From Anastatus disparis (taxonomy: Eukaryota; Arthropoda; Insecta; Hymenoptera; Eupelmidae): 64,000 nucleotides of DNA. A program made the position numbers and the translations under genes. Under the pieces are notes generated by a model. It saw only the letters and a list, made by a program, of their open reading frames with translations. It was not told the origin of the DNA and made no database searches. The stretch covers positions 2,647,001-2,711,000 of the forward strand of contig JAFFSR010000301.1 in assembly GCA_017163975.1 (NCBI GenBank). Reading direction: 5' to 3'. Positions 23,994-35,330 of the stretch are shown in pieces. Each line of letters opens with the position of its first letter. The stretch's first letter is position 1.

Positions 23994-24326
23994 GAATAGA
24001 CCAAATTATCTATCTTTGTCTAATAGTAAAATAGTAGCCCCCGCTAGATATTAGTATATTAAGTAAATTTTGTAATAGCAAGAAAATGATTTTATCGCGT
24101 AGTTTTTTAATAATATAAAACCTACTAAATATAACCAATCTTTTTTGGTAGATCTCATATTATTCAAAAATTACATGATAAAATAATTTGATTGTCATTG
24201 CAAAATTTACTTATTACACTAACATCTAACAGGGACTACTATTTTTTTTCTTGCTACAACGGATGGTGTTTATATAAATGATGAAAAACTCTATTAGACA
24301 AAGACAGATAGTTCGACCTGCTCTTA
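23994..24326. mobile_element. TTAA MITE, subfamily C, right arm copy
   Basis: This is the mirror copy of 21322-21654, with TTAA at 23990-23993 and 24327-24330. The latter is shared with the adjacent subfamily B MITE. Confidence 0.75.
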
Positions 24327-24330
24327 TTAA

Positions 24331-24709
24331 GAGGCGGCCGTATAGCTCTGTCCTTGTCTAATCTAAATTTTCGTTATTATTAATAAATTAAATATTGTTA
24401 TACAAAAGTAAAGATACAGCCCAATAGATTTCAAGACGAGCAAACGATCCTATTCTATGAAAAAATATAAAATTTTCATTAGTTTTCGAGTGAGGTCTGA
24501 AACGGAATAACAGTTATCAAATTCCATTGCTTATCCGTTTCAGACCTCACTCGAAAACTAATGAAAATTTTATATTTTTTCATAGAATAGGATCGTTTGT
24601 TCGTCTTGAAATATATTGGGCTATACCCCTACTTTTGTATAACAATATTTAATTTATTAATAATAACGAAAATTTAGATTAGACAAGGACAGAGCTATAC
24701 GGCCTCCTC
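24331..24709. mobile_element. TTAA-flanked MITE, subfamily B
   Basis: This 379-bp palindromic element has TTAA at 24327-24330 and 24710-24713. Its ends are GAGGCGGCCGTATAGCTCTG and the complement of GAGGAGGCCGTATAGCTCTG. The mirror site in the left palindrome arm lacks it and shows a single TTAA. A sister copy is at 42578-42956. Confidence 0.9.
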
Positions 24710-24879
24710 TTAATGTTAAAATATTAATATAAAATTGTTTTCTCTTAAGCTTAATATTTAATACGTCAAATGATAATATTTAAAATTCTTTAGTAATAGT
24801 TAAGTAGCTTGTGTTATTTTATACAGCCTATTCACATAATCATAAAACTTATGAATTACAGAAACTTTGATGTCGTATT

Positions 24880-25020
24880 TGATAAAAATCCGCCATTGAA
24901 CAAAAAGTATCGAATAGCTCATAATCGTGTTACCAGATTTTTATGCTAGGAAGATTTTATTTCTGAAGAAAAATGGAAAATATTTTAAAATTTTGTCAAG
25001 AATAAAAGCAGAATAATCAC
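24880..25020 (+). pseudogene. Possible upstream fragment of the P-like transposase
   Basis: The plus strand reads DKNPPLNKKYRIAHNRVTRF, then a stop, then EDFISEEKWKIF, another stop, and NFVKNKSRI. The composition and position suit the region between a THAP domain and the coiled coil of P-type transposases. There is no diagnostic motif. It ends exactly where the composite element at 25025 begins. Confidence 0.35.
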
Positions 25021-25642
25021 AAAAGGTCTAGCCGGGTAAGATAGGTGAATTGGACCCAGAAGCAGAGAGAAAAACTGATATAGCCATTATATTCTATATA
25101 AAAAAATATACCTCTATACAAATTTTTAGCCTTTTAAACCTAAACCTAACCTCAAAAACGCAATTTTTCATTTTTTGAGTCTCTTAGCTCTATCTCCGTC
25201 AATTTTTAAGCTAGAATATTTTTTTTTTTTAAATTTAGGTTTTTTGAAGCCCTATAAATTAGTCTCTGATGATTTTTTTGTAGGTGCAAAATTCAAATTT
25301 CTAGAGACGTTTGAAAATTGTTTCTTGAGATATTTCGAAAACTAAGATAGACGACACTTTGGAAAAAATATATAATATTTATTTATGCACCAAAAGTATG
25401 TAAAATTTTTTTTAGATCTTTAAAAGTAGTGGAACAACGTCAAAAAGGAAAAAAATGTTTTTTTTGCATATTTTTGCCTATACTTGGCCAAGCCCTCGTA
25501 TCTTACACTTCCGTTTGCAATATTTTTGAGTGAAATTTTATTTTTTGAGACACTCTGGGCTGTAATATATCGAGATTAACTCGGAATTTTCCAATTTCCA
25601 CGTTAAGGCGCTCTCAGAGACCTTAAAAACCCATTATACTAA

Positions 25643-26274
25643 TAAAAAAAATGTCCCGCCAGGTTAAACTCGTATCATAATCCATACAACTATGCATATA
25701 TTCTTCTACAGTATATCTAAATATATATAATTCAATACTATAAACAGGAATATACAGATATACTGAATGTATTGTTTCGGATTATCACTCAAACACGACC
25801 TAACGGGAGCAATCATCCTAATTCTTCCCAGTACGCCCGAACTCATGTGTACTGCATTTCTATTTACAGAAACAGGATTCGCAGGAGCTTTAACTACCTA
25901 TTTGCTGAAAAAGTTATTCGATCACTTGTTTCAAGGCAATGGATGTCTAATTTTAAGATTAATTAATGATTAAAACTATCATTCAAATATTTGCAATACC
26001 TGAGATAAAACAGCTTTGCTTGAGAAAAATTAATGTAATTTGATAATTAAATTAATTTTTCTCATGCAAGGATCTTTTATCTCAGGTATTGCAAATATTT
26101 GAATGATTTCTTTATTTTTTATCTATAACTTTAACTTGCTTATAATAAAAATAATTAACCATCTATATTATTCTATTTTTGATTACTAAACTCATTTGAT
26201 TATCGAATAAAAAAGTATTGATTCAAAGAAAATGCTTTTTTGTTACGTAATCTAAAAAAGTTTATAAAATCAGT
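25643..26274. repeat. Interior of the composite element with a 130-bp hairpin
   Basis: An inverted repeat at about 25978-26110 pairs CATTCAAATATTTGCAATAC with its complement. Overlapping open frames at 25767-25973 match nothing recognisable. Confidence 0.55.
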
Positions 26275-28806
26275 TGGCTGATTCCATTCAGATTCATGCA
26301 GGCCGTCACTGATCGAATTTTTTTTTTCTTCTAAGTAATAAAAAGACCTTCTATTATGTATATGAAGATAAAATTTACCTCATAGAACGCTCAAAATTTT
26401 TTTTTTTTTTTTACTACAGCAATTTTAGTGTTGGATGTAAAAACGAAAATTCAAAAATTGAAAATGAACCTCTACTTTTAAATGACTATAGCTCCGTCAA
26501 TTATTAACCTTTTTGGACGTTCTTTTAACGAAAGTGTGCGAAATTTGGTCTAGTTTTAAAGAGATCTCGATTTTTGTAATACAATTTGATCTCGCTGAGT
26601 TATTTACGAAAAACCGAAAAAAAGCGATTTTTTTCAAACACGATTTTCTCAAAAACTATATTTTTTTTTTTGAAATTTTTATATGATTTTATACATAAAA
26701 AATACTAACTTTCAGGGTAGGTGAGAATATGCGATTATGCCTTATTTTTTTTAAACAGATTTTTAAACGTTTTTTTTTATATTTTCGATTTTAAAACATT
26801 GATACCATGGCGCATCGTACTATTTTTCCAACTTTGCGTGTTCTTACAACTATTTTTATGCTTTTATTTATTAATATATCAAAAATATCAACAATAATCT
26901 TTAAAATAAACCCCGGATCGAATATTTTGATCAATTAGAACAAAAGTTATGATGATTTAGAGTTTAAAAAAAAATGCTGAAACTTTAAATAAATATGATA
27001 TTTACAGATGCTTTGAATAATTATAAAAAAGAGAATAAACAAGACATTGCAGATTTTATTCAGAAAAATCAAATTTACTGAATAAAACTAGCACAATTGA
27101 AAATTTCTTAATAGAGTTAAGAGAGCGTGCTCTCACTGTAAGAGCTCATAAATTGGTCAAAGAAATTCAACGTATAGCAATTAAAGAGGTTAAACTTTTA
27201 GCGAAAAATAATGACTTCCAATTAGTTATTCATGTCGATTTTGCAGAAAATTGGACAGTTCTGCTTCAAAATGAAATTCAAAGCTATCATTAGAGTAAAA
27301 ACCAAATATCAATATTTACGTCAGTATGCTATTTTGGAAATGATAAGACAGTCAGTTATGTCACCGTCTCTGACGATATTAAACATGATTCGTCTCATGC
27401 CCTAATGACTATAAATTTAATTATCGACAACTTAAAACAAAAACATATTGCGCAAGATCTTGATGAAATCATAACCATTTCTGATGGAGCTGCCAGTCAT
27501 TTTAAAAATAGATATCAATTCTATGAGTTTCAAAACTCAAAAGTAAACAGAAAATGGCTTTTTTCTGCAACAGTTCATGGCAAAGGCGCTTGTGATGGTA
27601 TTGGTGGTTTAGTTATACATTATGCTACCACGCATAATCTGTCTAAGAAGAATGCAGATTTTATTAGAAACGCTGAAAATTTCGCCACTCACGTATCAAA
27701 ATATACTCCGTCGATTAACATTCTTGTTATCCGCAAGGATGAGTTAGAAGTTTTTCGACAGACAAAAAAACTGGAATAGTTAGGAAATGCAAAAGAAATT
27801 AAAGGTATTCAAAAGATTCACTGTAGAAAAAGTAAACGAAACCAAATCTACACTGCCAAAACTTCGAGACATGAGAGGCAAGAAGTAAATTGAAAGGTTT
27901 TATTCAAATTCAGATTTTTTTATTCACATTAGTTCTCAATTCATTAGTGTTCATTTCTTAATTGTATCGCATATTATTTGTTCATTGGGAATGACCAAAT
28001 AATATATTCTAGTATTTAAAAAATTCACCTTTTCAAAATTTGAAATTCATATTCAAAATTCAAAATTCAAAATTCAAAGTAAATATATTTATTTAAAGTT
28101 TCAGCATTTTTTTTTTTAAACTTTAAATCGTCATAACTTTTGTTCTAATTGATCAAAATATTTGATCCGGGGTTTATTTTAAAGATTATTGTTGATATTT
28201 TTGATATATTAATAAATAAAAGCATAAAAATAGTTGTAAGAACACGCAAAGTTGGAAAAATAGTACGATGCGCCATGGTATCAATGTTTTAAAATCGAAA
28301 ATATAAAAAAAACGTTTAAAAATCTGTTTAAAAAAATAAGGCAAAATCGCATATTCTCACCTACCCTAAAAGTTAGTATTTTTTATGTATAAAATCATAT
28401 AAAAATTTCAAAAAAAAAAATATAGTTTTTGAGAAAATCGTGTTTGAAAAAAATCGCTTTTTTCGGTTTTTCGTAAATAACTCAGCAAGATCGAATTGTA
28501 TTACAAAAATCGAGATTGAATTTAAAACTAGACCAAATTTCGCACACTTTCGTTAAAAGAACGTCCAAAAAGGTTAAAAATTGACGGAGCTATAGTCATT
28601 TAAAAGTAGAGGTTCATTTTCAATTTTTGAATTTTCGTTTTTACATCCAACACTAAAATTGCTGTAGTAAAAAAAAAAAAATTTTTTGAGCGTTCTATGA
28701 GGTAAATTTTATCTTCATATACATAATAGAAGGTATTTTTATTACTTAGAAGAAAAAAAAAAATTCGATCAGTGACGGCCTGCATGAATCTGAATGGAAT
28801 CAGCCA
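26275..28806 (+). mobile_element. Transposon with ~715-bp inverted arms and DDE-like transposase
   Basis: The ends read TGGCTGATTCCATTCAGATT and its complement at 28806. The arms extend to about 26990 and from about 28095, nearly identical, including unusual blocks such as GATGCGCCATGGTATCAATG. The transposase remnant lies between the arms. I see no convincing target duplication. Confidence 0.75.
27078..27779 (+). pseudogene. DDE-like transposase of an unnamed family
   Basis: The frame runs from about 27078 (LNKTSTIENFLIELRERALT) to TAG 27777-27779, with one in-frame TAG at 27291-27293 and a frameshift near 27075 from an upstream segment (DALNNYKKENKQDIADF). Candidate catalytic blocks are HVDFAENW (Asp), SDGAASHFKNRYQF (Asp-Gly) and TVHGKGACDGIGG. 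I recognise this set from many arthropod repeat-encoded proteins but cannot attach an established superfamily name from sequence alone. It lies between the long arms of 26275-28806, so it is presumably that element's own transposase. Confidence 0.65.
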
Positions 28807-30837
28807 GTTACATTTATTGTTATCTAAAAATATGTAAGAAATACAATTTTTTGGTTATAATATATATATTCATACATACACATATATTAAAATATGTATA
28901 ATTATAATATAATTCAGTTCAGTTAATTTTGATTATAAATAAAATTTTGGAATATATTTTCTTTTGTTTCGACCATTAGATTACTATCAACAAAGTTGTA
29001 GGACATTGTAACCAAACACTTTAAGGCTTTTTATAGGCTCCGCTAATTGGTCATCTGGATACATTCATACAACACTTACAATCTAATACTTGATTTCTTC
29101 GCTATAGCAGTGGACCATTGACCACTGCTCTAAGGTAATAAACGTTGAAATGATTTTCTGAGTTTATATTTATTTTATTTAAGTACAGGTATAAGATTGT
29201 AAAGGGGTTTGTAAAAAAAAATAATAAAACTAATTATCTGGGTGGATCTATTATTATTCTTTAATGTCTTAATATCTATTTATATTTTTACATTTTTTTC
29301 TTCATTAACGAGAGGATATTTTTTTGTACAATGTTAAAGAAGATCTGGCACTCGTAACAAGTTGCAGTTTTTTATATCTACTTTACATGTAGATAGTAAT
29401 GACTGTAACTACCTTGCCTCTCACCAAATTATATATATATATATATGAGAAACTTACATTTGAATATTGTAAGTCATAACTATCATTAAATTAAAAGTGA
29501 AAATTCTTATGTAAATACTTGACTAAGAAGAAAATCAGTTATAATTATTTTTATCTAAATATACAGTAGATATTAAAAAATAAAAGTCCTTGCAACTATC
29601 AGATCTCTTGTAATGTCATGCAAAGAAATATACTTCCATAAGTGAAGAAGCACGTATAAGATTGAAGATACATATTAAAACAAACAAAGAATATCAATAT
29701 CTACCTAGATAATAGGTCTCATCATAATTTTTGTATAAAACTCAATAGAGTTTTGTATTGGACTCTTACTCATTCTCATAAAATATAATAAATATGATAA
29801 AATGTAACCATTGTCATAATAAATTTCAAAGATTCTGCTTGAATAAAGATTTTTTTCTAGTAAATGCTTATTTAGTAAGTAATATTTACAACAACTTTTT
29901 AATAAAAATTAATAAAAACAAAATTCTATAATAATTTAATTTACTACAATATTTACAATCTAGTTCATTAACTTTTCTTTGCACTATAAAAATGAATCAA
30001 AAGTCCAAAAATAGTATCAAAATAATATAGGCTACAATGCAAATGATGGTTTTAAACAAAAATTGCGTTTAAGTCTTCCGATAGATCAACATACAAAAAT
30101 ATTTAGGATACTTCTATATAATTTTTATACATTTTTTCATAGTTTAAAATGCATATTACATACAAACAAACACATTCACAAATATAATATAAATTATTTT
30201 AATTAAAATTGTATACATGAAGGTTATTTTTTAATTTTTTTTGTGTGTAATTCAATATTTATAATCCTAAGAAACATAAAATATACAGAATATTAACTTA
30301 TGAAATAAGTAACCGAAAATCTCTTGACAACAAATTGCCAATAATCAAGTCTAATTTGTAGTTGTTCTAGTTTGATTAGTCTTATGACAAGTCTAATTTA
30401 TTCACTAATTGGAATTACACATGCAAGATATAACATGAATACTAGAGAAAACAAACTATTTGTTGTTGCTATGGACCATGGAGACTAAAAATAGAAGACC
30501 TACACTGAAAAGGGAAGCGAACTGTGACTGTACTCTATGGTACGATCGGTGTCATTTTTAGAATACAGTCAGCCTACGCGTCGAAATGCGAACTAGTAGT
30601 CTCTAGAGAAGACTCATTATTCTCTGAGCGAAGACCTGCTCATTTCTTCGAACAAAAAACCTCGCAGAGAGCACTCATTATCCTCTAGAAAATACTAGCA
30701 TCTCTCTCGTACTTCAATGAATGTTCGCTATCGATACTAGCGCCACTCGCCGTCATGGAGTACAACCACTGTTCTAACCCCTTTTCAGTGTATGTACTAA
30801 GTACAATCCATCAATAGTTACGCCTGGAGCTGCCAAT
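28807..30837. other. AT-rich interior of the composite element
   Basis: No gene is supported. There is a short (AT)n at about 29429-29446 and a modestly GC-richer stretch at 30540-30780. Confidence 0.5.
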
Positions 30838-31478
30838 AAGGGTGAAATCAGATGGAGCGGAAAATAGACGACGGAACGTCACAAAACATTCATTCCGTCG
30901 CCTTGTTTTCCGTCAAATTTTCTCCCTATGTTCACATGGCGCGGAATGTAGCTGAAAAATTGTTAGAAATAGCATACAAATGTATCCGCGAACTTTAAAT
31001 TAACAACGAAAATGTTAAAAAAGTTGGAAATAATCACCTATTGTTATTGTAATGAGATTCTTTTTTTATAAAAATAAAATATAGTTTGTTATTATAACCA
31101 AATATTTCAATTAACATCATTATTTTTTAATTATAAAATTGCTAATCAACGTCACAGAACTTCTATTCCGCTCCATGTGAATATAGGGAAACAAATTTGA
31201 CGGGATAATAGAAGCGTCACAGACTTTTTGAAATTGTTTGAACAAATAGTTAACCAAAATAGAATTTAAAAGTTTGATTGAAATTAAAAGTACAGCTATG
31301 GAAAGCAAATTAAACATATTACGTGAGGTTATTGAAGCACTAATAATTTTTTTAAACAAAATAAAAATTGATGTCGTCTATTACGTCGTCTTTGCTCCGT
31401 TGGCGGAATACAAAGATGCGGAATTGAGGTTCTGTGTCGTTCCGTCGCCTATTTTTCGCTCTATCTGATTTCACCCTT
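30838..31478. mobile_element. MITE with AAGGGTGAAATCAGATGGAG ends
   Basis: This is a 641-bp inverted-repeat element. Inside the ends lie repeated GACGGAACG/CGTTCCGTC and CCATGTGAA/TTCACATGG pairs. The ends resemble PIF/Harbinger-type MITEs, but I could not show a 3-bp target duplication. Open frames in it are by-products. Confidence 0.65.
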
Positions 31479-32112
31479 AGTATAATGGGTTTTTAAGGTC
31501 TCTGAGAGCGCCTTAACGTGAAAATTGGAAAATTCCGAGTTAATCTCGATATATTACAGCCCAGAGTGTCTCAAAAAATAAAATTTCACTCAAAAATATT
31601 GCAAACGGAAGTGTAAGATACGAGGGCTTGGCCAAGTATAGGCAAAAATATGCAAAAAAAAACATTTTTTCCCTTTTTGACGTTGTTCCACTACTTTTAA
31701 AAATCTAAAAAAAATTTTACATACTTCTGGTGCATAAATAAATATTATATATTTTTTCCAAAGTGTCGTCTATCTTAGTTTTCGAAATATCTCAAGAAAC
31801 AATTTTCAAACGTCTCTAGAAATTTGAATTTTGCACCTACAAAAAAATCATCAGAGACTAATTTATAGGGCTTCAAAAAACCTAAATTTAAAAAAAAAAA
31901 ATATTCTAGCTTAAAAATTGACGGAGATAGAGCTAAGAGACTCAAAAAATGAAAAATTGCGTTTTTGAGGTTAGGTTTAGGTTTAGAAGGCTGAAAATTT
32001 GTATGGAGGTATATTTTTTTATATAGAATATAATGGCTATATCAGTTTTTCTCTCTGCTTCTGGGGCCAATTCACCTATCTTACCCGGCTAGACCCTTTG
32101 CAACAAGTCGAG

Positions 32113-33430
32113 ACAGAAAAATTATAAATATGAAAGATTTAGTAACCAAACTAAAAAAATGTAATTTATTATCAGAATGGAGAAGATTTTTTAAAGGTAA
32201 CATGTTGGAGTCATATAAAAATGTAAAGGAGAATAAATAGAAGTGATTGTTTTTGTATCTGAAGTATTAAGTAATATTCAAGCAGTTTTTCATTATTAAT
32301 TTTAATGGTGAAATTCAAGTAATTATTGTTTTCTTTTCATTTTCGAAGAAAGTGGGAATCTTTTTTTTATTATGATATACCTCTATAGACAATAATATTA
32401 TGCTTAAAAAAATATTGAAGAAGTAATAAAAAGACTGAGATTATTAATAACTCAATTAAATGATATTTCATTGATTGTTTTGGAAATTTATATATGAACA
32501 ATTCGAATGGAGCTTTATATTTTTGAATAAGAATCAGCCGCCTTTACCAATCCTCTTTTATATTATTATATTGTTTTTTTCATATTATATTGTTTTATCA
32601 AAGGATTCAATATCACAAAGTGTTCAACAATTAATAAATGGTATTTTAAAAAGTAAACTAAAGAATTTTGCATTAACATTGCATTTTTATTCTCTAAGTG
32701 CTCACGATTTCGTAAGAAAAACTTACATGAAAATATTTCCTCATCCATCAACAATGCGCGAATGGCTAAAAAGTGTCGATTATAGCCCTGGTATTTCAAA
32801 CGAAGCCATACGGAGTATTCGTCGACTTATTAACGAATCAAAAGAAAAGGAAAATGACTTATTTTTCAATCTAACTTGCGATGAAATGGCTATTAGCAAG
32901 CGCGTTGAATGGGATGGAAGACAATTTCAAGGATATGCTGATTTTGGAAGGAATGATGCTTACAATGGCAATGCACCAGAAGCAACGAATGCATTCGTGT
33001 TTATGTTAGTTTGTATAAACAGTTATTTCAAGATACTTGTTGCATATTATTTAATTAATAGTTTATCTGGAAGTGAAAAACATACTTTATGTTTACAGAT
33101 TATTGATGAATGCTTTTTGAATAATATTACGATAAGTAACATTAGTAACGTTTGATGGCGCATCATCAAATATCAGTATAGCTGAGAACCTTGGAGCTGA
33201 AATATATAACAACACATCAGCTGCATTTTTTAAACACACTTTTTAGCCAATTTTTACAATATTAGATCCGTGTCACATGATAAAGTTAGACGAAATACTT
33301 TGGCAAGTACTAATTTGACAGATGACAATAATAATGAAATTTTACGGAAATTCATAAAAAATCTGGTGGATTCACAAGACAAGGAGCAATGGCATCCTGC
33401 CACTAAAATTAGAAAACGTCATGTGTTTTT
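32113..33430 (+). pseudogene. P-element-like (THAP9-type) transposase, catalytic region
   Basis: P-type transposases cut and paste DNA through a GTP-dependent RNase H-fold domain. About 32131-32239 reads MKDLVTKLKKCNLLSEWRRF, the coiled-coil/leucine-rich segment before the catalytic core. 32475-33155 contains FALTLHFYSLSAHDFVRKTY, FPHPSTMREWLKSVD and DLFFNLTCDEMAISKRVEW, then FVFMLVCINSYFKILVAYYL. A frame shift follows with TFDGASSNISIAENLGAEI, then another with ILDPCHMIKL, then a third frame to about 33430. These blocks in order are typical of the P superfamily. At least two frameshifts and several stops make it a pseudogene. The N-terminal hydrophobic residues of the 32475 frame are not part of the family. 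Confidence 0.82.
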
Positions 33431-33589
33431 CCAAATTTGATAATTATTTCAAGTCTTATTAAGAAAATTAAAATATTTAAAAACAATACTTCATATTTTT
33501 TAAAAATTAAAAAAAAATTTCGCTGATGCGGGCCCCTTAAAACCAGGGGACCCCAGGCACGAGCCTATAATGCCTATGGGGAAAGACGG
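33431..33589. other. Short GC-rich remnant
   Basis: It contains GGGCCCCTTAAAACCAGGGG and GCCTATAATGCCTATGGGG in otherwise AT-rich DNA. It is probably the end of a decayed element. Confidence 0.4.
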
Positions 33590-34460
33590 TACTGATAATG
33601 ATTAAGTATTGAAAACGTAAATAAATATAACTTTTCATTACAAGTATTTAAAAGCAAATTGTAATTTAAGCTTATAAATTGTCAATAGCATAATTATCAA
33701 TTTTTTTAAAATACAAAATTATATTATAATAATTTGTTTACTAATAACATCATTAAAAAATGAATAAATTAAAAAAATTTTGAATTTTATCGAAAAATTC
33801 ATTAAATTAAAAGAATTTCAAATATACATAAGTAAAAAATAATTACAATAATCTATAGACTTTTTTATAAAACAAAAAAAAAATTTCCCGAACTTGGGCT
33901 TGAACTTAAATCTTCATATCGAAAGCACGCTCTGATACTCAGACGTCACAGCTATGCTCCGCCCATAAGAAAGAGAAAACCATACTTGTTAAGTCTTAAG
34001 AGAGCGCGGTGGTGTAACGGATAGAGCTCTTGCCTTCAACGCGGTGGGCATGGGTTCGAATCCTGGCCAGGTGCCTCTGACTTCTTTTTCTAAAGAAAAA
34101 TTAGTATATGTGCTAACAATATCGCGCGGCTCTTACAAAATCCGATCTCATTGGGTATCGATTGATTGTTGATCACAAAAATGTGACTGACCATCGATCG
34201 GCAGTCAAAGATTTGGGTATGGTGTATCAGATGGGCTAGCCTGATGTAATGTGTTAAACGGTTCCGGGCTAGAATCTATCTAATATTATCATATGAAAAA
34301 GGTTAATTATATAGAGGATAACAATATCCTCTATATAATTAACTTTTTTCTTTAAATAAAAATATTAAAAAAAATACTTGTTAAGTCTTTCCGTCTCTGT
34401 CTCATCTGCGATCGCGCACTTTTATTGTGATCCGCAGTTTATACTTATTATGTATGACTT
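33590..34460 (-). repeat. Dispersed ~500-bp repeat, copy 2 (inverted), interrupted by a SINE
   Basis: 33590-33997 and 34375-34455 are the inverted counterpart of 12640-13135. The two halves are separated by the SINE at 33998-34374, which is absent from copy 1. Confidence 0.75.
33998..34374 (+). mobile_element. tRNA-derived SINE with 15-bp target duplication
   Basis: TACTTGTTAAGTCTT occurs at 33983-33997 and 34375-34389. The head (about 34001-34075) is tRNA-like: an A box TGGTGTAACGG, and a B box GGGTTCGAATCC in a T-arm-like context ending CCAGGTGCC. The body is unrelated and includes a hairpin (GGTTAATTATATAGAGGATA with its complement), and the 3' end is A-rich (ATATTAAAAAAAA). Internal pol III promoter, A-rich tail and long target duplication together define a LINE-mobilised SINE. 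The uninterrupted site is visible in the inverted repeat copy at 12.7 kb. Confidence 0.88.
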
Positions 34461-34649
34461 AAAGTAATGAGTAAAACGTAAAAGGTTATAATACGTTAAA
34501 GTAAAAGTATCATCTGTCTCTCTCATAATGAGAAAAAAAGACGCGATTTTATTATGAGAGAAACGAAGACAGAAAAAGTAGTTTCAGATTAAGATGCGAC
34601 TATAAATTCCAGCCTTACACTACTGAAAACATTTAAATATTCTGTTATG
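34461..34649. other. Flank of the Polinton
   Basis: This is short AT-rich sequence without features. The last six bases before 34656 (TATTAA) form the left target duplication. Confidence 0.5.
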
Positions 34650-34655
34650 TATTAA

Positions 34656-35330
34656 AGTAGATAAGCAATGGGGATTCTGGCTCCCCCCACCACCACTCCT
34701 TCGACTCACCTGTGCGACTAGCGGACAGGTGCAAATCGTGACTCAGCACTTATGATGTCACAGCCGCCCACCCACAGGTGTGAATTATGACGTCATCACC
34801 CACCTGTGCCGATGCGCGAGCAGCAGCCGACTCCCCGATCCCCGATCCCCGACCCTAGAGTTAAAGCTGAGCGAGAGAGAAAAGTCGAGTCACGGAAGCT
34901 TCTCGAACCGCGAAGACATCGGGCAATCCCTGATCTCATATAAAGGATCAGGTTGCATTAACAATTGATAAATAACTTAATCATGAGAGACCTTGATAAA
35001 ATAACCACGCAATTGCTTATGCGCATCGGGGAATCCCTGATCTGAAATAAAGGATCAGGTAGCGTTGTTTTTTAAAATTAAGTTAGAACTTAATCATGAG
35101 AGACCTTAATAAAATAACCACGCAATTGCTTAAGCGCATCGGGCAATCCTTGATCTGAAACAAAGGATCAGGTAGCGTTGTTTTTTAAAATTAAGTTAGA
35201 ATATACGAGAAATCTTTGTCTCGTGTATTCTAATTGCATACATATATAGATATGCGCATCGGGGAATCCCTAATCGGAAATGAAAGAAAGAGAGATAGCA
35301 TGATCTAAGAGAGTCAGTAAGAAAGAAAAA
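34656..35330. repeat. Polinton left terminal inverted repeat
   Basis: It starts AGTAGATAAGCAATGGGGAT and matches the complement of 53515-53881 through the (CCCCGAT)n block, the AAAGCTGAG(A/C)GAGAG stretch and the GAAAGAAAGAGAGATAGCAT purine tract. It is longer than the right copy because a ~115-bp unit is repeated in it (about 34978-35200). Confidence 0.9.
34978..35200. repeat. Tandem ~115-bp units in the left terminal repeat
   Basis: Two adjacent units each contain TAATCATGAGAGACCTT, TAAAATAACCACGCAATTGC, GCGCATCGGG and AAAGGATCAGGTAGCGTTG. A partial third unit precedes them (about 34917-34975). Confidence 0.75.

Larger units (their letters stand above)
21148..24876. repeat. Large near-perfect palindrome with 19-nt spacer
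   Basis: The left arm (about 21148-22816) and right arm (22836 to about 24876) are inverted copies separated by ACAATACATAATAATAAAC. The innermost arms read CGTGGGGCGCAT and ATGCGCCCCACG. The arms differ by few substitutions: the 88-codon open frames at 22050-22316 and 23333-23599 differ at one residue. They also differ by one insertion, since the MITE at 24331-24709 is present only in the right arm and the corresponding left-arm site (21318) is empty. Each arm carries one subfamily C MITE. Short mirrored open frames (NFDSIIFFSRSTIVESLIEP and ENAEEENNRNESPL) are unrecognised. Confidence 0.9.
25025..32095. mobile_element. Composite transposon with 618-bp inverted arms
   Basis: Both ends read GGTCTAGCCGGGTAAGATAG (complement at 32095). 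The arms are 25025-25642 and 31478-32095, each 618 bp, differing by scattered substitutions. The interior holds a hairpin (25978-26110), a second transposon with its own long arms (26275-28806) and a MITE (30838-31478). I find no clear target duplication: the flanks are CACAAAA and CTTTGCA. No transposase attributable to the outer element is visible. Position implies it inserted into the P-like transposase gene. Confidence 0.75.

Noticed and set aside
21148..24876. Palindrome as a pure sequencing or assembly fold-back artefact
   Set aside because: The arms differ by a 383-bp insertion with a correct TTAA duplication and by substitutions, which a fold-back artefact would not create. Long-read support is still the decisive test.
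25767..25973. Two overlapping plus-strand frames (MYCFGLSLKHDL... / MFRIITQT...)
   Set aside because: They are nearly coincident in different frames, show no motif and lie inside a repeat interior.
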